A DNA stretch of 64,000 nucleotides from Platerodrilus igneus (taxonomy: Eukaryota > Arthropoda > Insecta > Coleoptera > Lycidae): positions 744,001 through 808,000 of the forward strand of contig JARFIW010001491.1 of assembly GCA_036346225.1 (NCBI GenBank). The letters run 5' to 3'. Below, one piece after another: positions 57,545-64,000 of this stretch (the first letter of the stretch is position 1; each line of letters opens with the position of its first letter). The notes beneath the pieces were generated by a model. It ran no database searches, was not told the origin of the DNA, and saw only the letters and a list, made by a program, of their open reading frames with translations. The translations under genes were made by a program, and so were the position numbers.

Positions 57545-60179
57545 ATGGCAAACTTAAACAGCCTTACAAAACAGCGTGGTGCAATGCGTGCCCAATTTAC
57601 TAAATCGTTGATATCCAATTTGTTATTGAAAGAAACTTGCAATCTGAAAATCGGGTGGGATGAAGAACTTCCACTTAACATGTGTGAGAGATTCTTAAAA
57701 TAGGTAAAAGAGTTATTTATTTTACCCAATATAAAAATACCTAGATGGTTAGCTACTAGCCGTTCCTGTGGAGGGACATGGACCTTACATGTGTTTTCAG
57801 ATGCAAGCCAGAAACCGTATGCAGCTTGCATCTTTCTACGGATTGAAAATGTCTCCGGATCGTTTGTGCAACTTGTGCAAGCGAAATCTCGCGTTTCTCC
57901 AATAAAAAGACAACTACCTATACCCCGTTTAGAGTTACTTGCATGTTGTATCGCTACACGTTTAATGGAAAGTATGAAGAAAGTTTTAAATTCAGAATCT
58001 ATTTGTGTTTTTTATTGGTCGTATTCGATGAACGCATTATACGGGATTAAAACAGTTGATCGATGGGATACATTTGTCTCAAATCGAGTAAAAGAAATTC
58101 GATCAGTAGGTAATCCAAATCAATGTTATCATGCACCAGGCGATATGAACCCTGCCGATTTACCATCCTGAGGTTGTATTCCTCGTCAGTTATTAGTATC
58201 ACGATGGTGGGAGGGTCTTAAATGGCTTTATCAACATGAAAAACATTGACCTGTTACACTTATACAATGTAACTATGAAGCGGTAAACCGCGAGAAGAAA
58301 AAGAGTGTCACCTTGTTGACAATTAGTAGTGAATCACAGTTTTCAAACGATTTATGTCGACATGTTTCTCGATTCTTTGTGTAGTTGGAGTGATTGCCAG
58401 GATGTATCAATTTATTAGGTTGATTATGCTGAGAATAAGCTTTGGTTGCTTGTACAAAGAGAATCGTTTGTTAAAGAGCATCATGAAACGTTGAAGTAAT
58501 TTTATTCATTTAAAGATGCGGAAGGTCTCGTACGTCTAAAAACTAAATTACTATATAAAGACAATGCCTTCCATTTTAGATGTCCAAAACTACTTCCATC
58601 TAAACATCCTGTGGTAACAATGATGATTTTTTTTTAGGCGGCTCCGTGGCGTAGTGGTATGTGTGTGACTACTACGCCCAAGGTCCTGGGTTCGAATCCC
58701 GACGGTCCGCTTGAAAAATGTTAGGCGAGCATTTTTCACAAAAATACACCCTCGTTCGGATGAGAGGTAAAATGGAGGTCCCGTGTGTGAGTGTTGTCAC
58801 GCACGTTAAAGATCCCTACCTTGCTTGGAGCAGCAAGGATTCGGCAAAATTCCAAATTTTCCAGGTAAAAAAACTCGCTTCCTGGCCAATGTAGTACCTT
58901 CGGGTGGAGCATTGGAAAATCACATGTAAGGTAACAATGATGATTTTGGAAAAGTACAGACAAGTATGTCACGCGGGAGTCAATGTGCTCATGTCTACCA
59001 TTCTAGAAAGGAATTATATTTTAAAAAGTCGTAGATCAAAATGGCAGGTGTCGCAGATTTAATTCACAGTCATTTTTGGTAGCGTGTGCTCCACTACCAC
59101 CCGATCGAGTGAATAATGCCGGCGTGCTTGAAATTGTCGGGGTTGATCTTGTTAGGTCTCTCTATCTGAAAGGGGGCAAGAAATGTTGGATCACGTTGTA
59201 CACGTGTGCTGTGTATAGGGCTGTACACTTGGAGTTAGTCATCTATGTCCACAGCTTTATTTTTGGAATCATTTAGAAGGTTCATCAGTAAACGTAGTCC
59301 TCCTAACATTATTTATTCAGACAATGGACGAAATTTTGTGGGAGCAGCTGAGGCACTTAACCATAAAGACTGGGAAAAAGTAGGGAAAGCCAGTAGGTTG
59401 AAAAGAATTCAGTGGAAATTTAATCCGCCATATATGCTGCTTGGTGAGGCGGATGGTGGGAGCGATTGATACGAATAGTCAAAGATTTATGGAAAAGAGT
59501 TCTAGGGAAAGCAATATTATATTATGAAGAGCTTTACACTATCTTATGTGATTGTGAGGCCATCATTAATTCTCGACCATTAACGTATGTTACAGAAGAC
59601 GGTAATGATTTGATTGCATTGACTTCATCAATGTTTCTGAAGGACTTACATAGCTCTGAAGCCATTGATATTGACGAAATTGATACCAAAAATTTGGATA
59701 AACGTATTCGTTACATGCAGCATTTGAGAAATAGCTTGCGTGAGCGTTTCCGTAATGAGAATCTAGGTTTTTTTAGTTACCTTACGCAACCGCTCAAAAA
59801 TGATATAATCAAGGAAAATAGCGTGGTTCTAGTGGGAAACGATAAAGTTAAACGCGTCCACTGGCCACTAGCAAGAATCTTGGAAGTTTTTGTTTCTAGA
59901 GATGGAAAAACTCGAGTTGCTCGTTTGCGTACCAAGGGTGGTGAATGCATCCGCGCTGTTTAGCGACTGTATCACTTGGAATTACAACAGCAAATTTCCG
60001 TTTGGTCTGAAATTCTTGAGACGAAAACCAAAGTAGTAGGTAAAAGTGACAATTTAGAAGAGGAAGTGAACAATAGGTTCAATCATCAAAAACAAAATGC
60101 ATCCTTAGAGTACACTACCAGAAGTGGTAGAAAAGTGAGTGCACCTTGTAGATTAAATTTACTCGTTCATTTAGAGTGA
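57545..60179 (+). pseudogene. BEL gag-pol remnant: gag start fused to RNase H and integrase
   Basis: ATG at 57545 begins MANLNSLTKQRGAMRAQFTK, a BEL gag N-terminus. Within about 30 residues it jumps to LKIGWDEELPLNMCERF, which normally lies after the RT, so most of gag, protease and RT were deleted. 57791-58171 continues with FSDASQKPYAACIF, PIPRLELLACCIATRL and CYHAPGDMNPADLPS (Pao RNase H). After broken frames and the SINE come the integrase zinc-proximal and core regions: PDRVNNAGVLEIVGVDL, KKCWITLYTCAVYRAVHLEL, NIIYSDNGRNFVGAAEAL and, in the next frame, LIRIVKDLWKRVLGKAILYY. The tail runs KVKRVHWPLARILEVFV and KTRVARLRTKGGECIRAV to about 60180. At least six stops or frameshifts; W-to-stop and frame change destroy the 'GGWWERLIR' Glu motif. 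Confidence 0.85.
58631..58929 (+). mobile_element. tRNA-derived SINE with perfect 18-bp target duplication
   Basis: The head has an A box TGGCGTAGTGG (58647-58657) and B box GGTTCGAATCC (58689-58699) within a tRNA-like cloverleaf order. A body of about 220 bp follows that contains GTGTTGTCACGCACGTTAAA and GATCCC, which looks like a conserved SINE central domain. The copy is flanked by GGTAACAATGATGATTTT at 58613-58630 and 58930-58947. It interrupts the BEL pol between the zinc region and the integrase core. No poly(A) tail is seen. The minus-strand frame 58736-58972 is a shadow. Confidence 0.92.
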
Positions 60180-60358
60180 CCATTAGTGTTATGTAGTTAC
60201 ATCATAGAATATGGGGGTGTTATTATTCTATGGTTACGTTTGTTGATTTACCCATCTTCTTTATGTTGGCAATTCAAGGTGGGAGTGATGTTAGAATTGT
60301 AATTTTAATAGATTTAGATAGGTGGCGGTAGTCAGTGTGTCAACTTTGGCATATAGTC

Positions 60359-61549
60359 CAGGGCAGGCGCACTCCTGGCATTTGACAGTTCCGTGTTTTA
60401 GTAGGTACTCGCAACACCGAAGCGTTGTCGTCGCTAATTATAATAAAGAGGTTAAGGAAAAATACTACTTTACCGGCAAATCTGTCTTACGTTTCACAAA
60501 CTTCATTTCTATTTGAATATTTATTTTGTCAAATATTTAGAATTTGTGTTCATCTGTGGTATTTATTTATTTGTGCTTTGAGCTTAGGATTCAATTTTAA
60601 GTAATGGGGTTAAGGTGTTCCATTGCTGGTTGTAAACTATTGTTATTGTAAAAACTCTTTGTTTACCAAAGAATCCTGAGGTAAGTTCTTCAAACATTTT
60701 TAAATGTTTATTAATTTTAACTAAATGCTAAACTATTTCAGTATTTTCAAAATTATCATATTAATTTATGGTTTTTTGATACAGGATACCTTTTTATTAT
60801 AACATTCTTGTGTTTATAGATTCGTCGTTGATGGTGCGCAGCAGTTGGTCGTAAAGATTTAATAAATTTTGATGATAGGCTAGCAGACAGGCATTTAGAG
60901 TATGCGATATCCATTTTGCAGACGATGCTAAGTTTGTGGCTAATAGAAATCGTACTAATTTAAAATACAATGCTGTTCCTACGTTACACGTTCAAGGTAC
61001 CTAAAGTGATCATTGCTTTTACTTTTGTGTTAGTATTGTTGATTAGAATGTTTTTTGAATTATCCATTGTACTGTATGACCTATCAGATATGTAAACATG
61101 TAACATGCATTTTAAATTTTTTTTGTAAAAATTGGGGTTGCTCATTCATTCTTAAATAAATAAATAAAAAATGTTTATTGTTGTGAATAATAAAATTATG
61201 AAAGGCACTTTTGGGGATTTCAAGGACATATTATAAATTATCAATTTCTGCCTCATTTTATAATACTGTTGCTACAATTTTTGAAATGTTTACGAATGAT
61301 TTCACTTAACAATAAATTTTGTTTTATTTAGAAGTTTGTTTTCTGTACCATTAACGTAATTACATAACAAAACGTCCTTGAAATCTTCACAATGCTTTTC
61401 ACAAACCGGTATTCCTAAAATTCCAGAAAAATTCAAAATTTAAATTTGGCGCCAATGAAGATAGTTCATACTCGCATCGCGAGTGGCGTTCATTATGGTT
61501 TTGCAATAATATAGGGAGTTGCCTATCTATATCTACTTACTAATCTATG
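60359..61549 (+). mobile_element. P-like/THAP element fragment inside the BEL 3' LTR
   Basis: The insertion splits the LTR and is bounded by ATATAGTC at 60351-60358 and 61550-61557. An 8-bp duplication is the hallmark size for P elements. It contains a broken THAP domain. I see no convincing terminal inverted repeats: the left end CAGGGCAGGCGCACTCC and the right end match only over a few bases (GGCNNACTCC). Confidence 0.7.
60604..61000 (+). pseudogene. THAP-domain remnant (P-type transposase N-terminus)
   Basis: ATG at 60604 begins MGLRCSIAGCK, the C-x-x-x-x-C start of a THAP zinc finger. The frame closes, and about 220 bp later, in other frames, come RRW-AAVGRKDLINFDDR and RVCDIHFADDAKFVANRNRT followed by NLKYNAVPTLH. 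These give the C-x-x-H pair and the AVPT end of the domain. The gap may be an intron (CAGG near 60784, acceptor near 60820). The rest of the transposase is absent; the domain binds DNA in active P elements. Confidence 0.7.
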
Positions 61550-61699
61550 ATATAGTCATAAATTATAGGTTTTTAAAAGGTTTGATTAATTTATTTAAAA
61601 TAAAGAAAACCATTACTTCGGTTATACTCGACAGTACTGTTTTCCATGTCTGATTATTAAGAAGATCAAAACGGGTAGTTCTTGATTGCTTCTTACAAG

Positions 61700-62209
61700 G
61701 TTAAATTTTTATAACTTCTAATAATATATTTGTAATAATAAAATCGTGTATTTAATAACTCTACCATTTATAAGGTAGGAAACTATAAAAGTAAAGTTAT
61801 TAAGCATATAATTACATTATTACTACAATATTTTACGAGATTATGTTGTTCTGGGTTGTCTGAAGTCACCTGGTTAATGCTTCATAGTAACAAAGATAAC
61901 ATTTATTTAAAAGTTAAAAATACGAACATATACATTAAAGGCATGCCACATATAAGAAATATTTACGAAAGCTTTTGTGTGCTTAATTGCAAATGTCTTA
62001 ACAACAAAAGAACTTTAGTTTGTAAAATTGCGGAAAGCGTTTCTATGTTGAAGATTTGAATGTTGCAGCTTTATGATAAAGACCTGGGTGGATTTGGTGT
62101 CGTGTAGATAAAGATGTCTATCGTTACGCTAAATGCAAGCGACATCTCGTGGCGGAGTTGCAGTCGAATATCCTTACTTTGGCACCTTGGGGCTGGCAGT
62201 AATTTTTTT
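61700..62209. other. Intergenic, no recognised feature
   Basis: AT-rich DNA with no repeats or coding similarity that I recognise. Confidence 0.5.
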
Positions 62210-62481
62210 CTTAACCATCCTCCCGAGTGTTTACGTTCGAACGAGTCCTCGGTTAGGTTACTGTTAGAAATAGACTTTATTATTAAAAAACACAAAACAC
62301 TTAACATGCATATCGGAACAGTCTGCAATAGTTTTAGCAACAAAAAAAACAAAACTGTTCTGATATGGGTGTTAAGTGATTTGTGTTTTTTAATAATAAT
62401 ATTTATTTCTTACAGTAACCTAACCTTAAAAAGCCTATCGCGGGACTCGTTCGAACGTAAAGACTCGGGAGGGTGGTTAAG
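62210..62481. mobile_element. 272-bp fold-back element (hairpin MITE)
   Basis: The left arm (62210-62322) begins CTTAACCATCCTCCCGAGTG and contains ACGTTCGAACGAGTCC, GGTTAGGTTACTGT and AATTAAAAAACACAAA-like blocks. The right arm (62354-62481) is its reverse complement with a 15-bp extra segment. The loop is about 30 bp and A-rich. The paired frames on both strands come from the palindrome. Confidence 0.85.
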
Positions 62482-62889
62482 CAAACAATTTTTGCTTTGC
62501 GGCTAGTGGGTGGAGACGCTGTGTACGTACGTACGACGTTCTTGGTTGGTAGAAATTAAAGCAAACTGATGACGGAATGTTTCTAGTCCTGACGGAGTGA
62601 TGGCATTACGTGCTCTATGAGGTGGTCCTGATGACTTCAGAGGTAGATCGGACCAAGTTATACTGGCATCCTGTCCATAGCGTTATGAGAGTTCACTTCA
62701 TTTTACCCAATTAGATTTGGTGGTCACCATGAGATAATCTAAAGAAAAACCCTTAGTGCACGAGGAACTTGGTGACTTCCGTCTTGCAATATTCTTAAGT
62801 TCTCTCCAAGGAGTTTGGCGAGTACCTTAAAGAGAGATTAATTAAGAAACAATTTGGTCTAATTCCGTTGGTAGATCTTAGCCCTCTCT

Positions 62890-63530
62890 GGGCGCGAGAT
62901 AGATTTTGGGGCTTTGGAAGCTTCTTTTAAAAAACATTTATTTCCAAATACACTCCTATCAAATTTATTTTAATACAGTAATTACAAAAATGGTTTATTT
63001 CTTCTATAACAACTTGTACGTTATGTTTATTAACGTGACAAAAAAACAATCAAAGTTAATATTTTAATAATCAATAATTACCAATAAGTAGCTTGAACTA
63101 CCAACAATGTTAAAGTTATGAAGTTCGAAGACTGACTCCTGATCAGGGGTCCCTCACAGTATTTATAAAGCCTCTGGTCTCACTTCATCTTGTGAGAAAG
63201 TGCAGATCCTGCTGTCTGCAGTTTCTTGATACGCGAGTTAAGGTTCGGGCCTTGGGAGCTGCGTTTTTAAAAAAACACTTCCAAACTTCTTAACAAATTT
63301 ATTTACTTAAACAGAAATTAATGTAGAATTTTGATGAACTGGTATTAATTATTCTAAGATGAAATACACTGATTTAAATGAATTATTATGAGTCGCCTAA
63401 GCAAACTGCAATGCTATAAAGCTGAATACTTTGACTGACTGCTGGTCCTTGGGGCCCCTGGTCTACTTAAAATGTTCCTGCCCGTCACAATTCTATGGGA
63501 ACTTGCAGAGCTCATGTCTGCTTAATTCTA
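62890..63530. repeat. Two diverged direct repeats of about 300-340 bp
   Basis: Unit 1 (about 62890-63235) and unit 2 (about 63245-63530) share, in order, GGGCTTTGGAAGCT/GGGCCTTGGGAGCT, a TTTAAAAAAACA run, CAAATTTATTT, GACTGACT and a G/C-rich GGGGCCCCTGGTCT-type block. The order is the same in both, so this is an old tandem duplication, perhaps of a terminal repeat next to the following BEL sequence. Confidence 0.55.
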
Positions 63531-63544
63531 TACTTTGTTACAAT

Positions 63545-64000
63545 CTTACTTTCTAAGATAAGACTAGTGTTCGATGCATCGGAAAAATTTAAGTGCAGTC
63601 TCATTCAACAAGTGTCTACATAAAGGTCCAAATCTGATAGCTGAAATTCTTACAATATTGCTAAAGTTTTGTCTGAAAGAAGTAAGTGTTACAGCAGACA
63701 TAAAACAAGCATTTTTGATGATTAAACTTAGTGTTCCATCGATAGAGATATGCTACATCGTGGAAAAATAACCATTTGATAACATTTCGGAATTCACGAG
63801 TTGTATTTGGCTTAATTGTGTCTCCTTTTTTATTGAATGCTACTATCTCTCATAATCTTGAACTGTTTAGTAGTGCAACAGCCAACAAATTGAAAAGCTC
63901 TTTCTATGTGGACTATTGCGTCACATCTATAGCGAAAGAACATGCCTAAGCGTTTCGCAAAAAAGTAAGTGAAATCTTAGCAATGAACAAATTCGAACTA
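63545..64000 (+). pseudogene. BEL/Pao reverse transcriptase fragment running off the window
   Basis: 63574-63771 reads LSAVSFNKCLHKGPNLIAEI, LLKFCLKEVSVTADIKQAFL, the first RT Asp motif of Pao elements. After a stop near 63768 the next frames read LITFRNSRVVFGLIVSPFLL, NATISHNLEL and SFYVDYCVTSIAKEHA, where 'YVDYC' occupies the catalytic 'YVDD/N' place. The stop and the altered catalytic block suggest a dead copy. It is separate from the BEL at 57257-61697, and its 3' part lies beyond 64000. Confidence 0.75.

Larger units (their letters stand above)
57257..61697 (+). mobile_element. BEL/Pao LTR retrotransposon, internally deleted, with nested insertions
   Basis: The 5' LTR is 57257-57466 (TGTTAG...TTACA, 210 bp) and the 3' LTR is 60289-61697. 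The 3' LTR is interrupted at 60359-61549 by another element. The 5-bp duplication AGGTT flanks the whole (57252-57256 and 61698-61702). A primer site follows the 5' LTR, and a purine tract (AAGGTGGGAGTGA) precedes the 3' LTR. The LTRs differ at several positions, so the insertion is not young. Inside the pol region a SINE is inserted at 58631-58929. Confidence 0.9.

Noticed and set aside
57391..57831. 146-codon minus-strand frame
   Set aside because: It lies antisense to the BEL LTR, primer site and gag start, and has no family motif.
58637..58706. Functional tRNA gene
   Set aside because: The tRNA-like part belongs to a SINE with a 299-bp unit and an 18-bp target duplication.
62071..62506. 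Paired frames of 93 and 130 codons on opposite strands
   Set aside because: They are created by the fold-back repeat and resemble each other for that reason.
1..64000. CRISPR array, bacterial operon, rRNA gene or replication origin
   Set aside because: No regularly spaced repeats with unique spacers, no Shine-Dalgarno/operon structure and no rRNA-like sequence; the content is clearly eukaryotic.

Overview
The window looks like a piece of an AT-rich insect (arthropod) nuclear genome. This rests on spliced genes with short introns, AATAAA poly(A) signals, and a dense mix of transposable elements typical of insects: Gypsy, BEL/Pao, RTE-like LINE, Penelope-like, Crypton, Tc1/mariner, a THAP/P-like element and tRNA-derived SINEs. 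The sequence does not name a species. The only host protein-coding genes I can support are three paralogues of one family, the serine-hydrolase-like (SERHL/kraken-type) alpha/beta hydrolases. They are SERHL-like 1 (5517-6565, +, intron of 51 bp, one frameshift), SERHL-like 2 (exons 28490-28666 and 44542-45381, +, intron of about 15.9 kb packed with mobile elements) and SERHL-like 3 (56133-55090, -, intron of 48 bp). All three carry one intron at the same phase-0 position, just after the 'THGW' strand and before the conserved D-N-x-G-T block, so they are a dispersed tandem family. Layout: 0-3.4 kb holds a Gypsy pol in which two families are fused in frame, ending in a likely 3' LTR. 3.4-4.9 kb holds a hairpin repeat and a decayed Crypton. 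5.1-6.6 kb is SERHL-like 1, with two overlapping X-box-like motifs about 400 bp upstream. 7.5-11.4 kb holds two LTRs of about 1.64 kb, each followed by a tRNA-Lys-type primer binding site. 11.4-18.3 kb holds a 41-bp tandem repeat, a tRNA-like SINE, a DUF7869-type transposase fragment and a 2.5-kb inverted repeat. 18.3-27.5 kb holds four RTE copies mixed with (AT)n tracts and one copy of a 2-kb LTR-like repeat. 28.5-45.4 kb is SERHL-like 2, whose intron contains a 6-kb long-terminal-inverted-repeat element with a transposase-like pseudogene, a MITE, a Penelope-like remnant interrupted by a 3.7-kb TIR element (DUF7869-type protein), and a second LTR-like repeat. 46-50 kb holds two decayed mariner-like transposases and a Gypsy integrase remnant. 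50-54.4 kb holds two more LTR-like repeats. 55-56.8 kb holds SERHL-like 3 and a MITE with a perfect 8-bp target duplication. 57.2-61.7 kb is a deleted BEL element with a perfect AGGTT target duplication, itself carrying a SINE and a THAP/P-like element, each with its own target duplication. 62-64 kb holds a fold-back repeat and another BEL/Pao reverse transcriptase that leaves the window. The most unusual structures are: the 3.7-kb TIR element with an array of a 12-bp subterminal motif; four LTR-plus-primer-site units that all stop at an (AT)n tract; the in-frame double Gypsy pol; the duplicated composite RTE tail; and the long inverted repeats at 15.5-18.0 kb and 28.7-34.7 kb. Domain, motif, splice and target-duplication calls were read directly from the sequence. 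Family names rest on recognition from memory, without any search.
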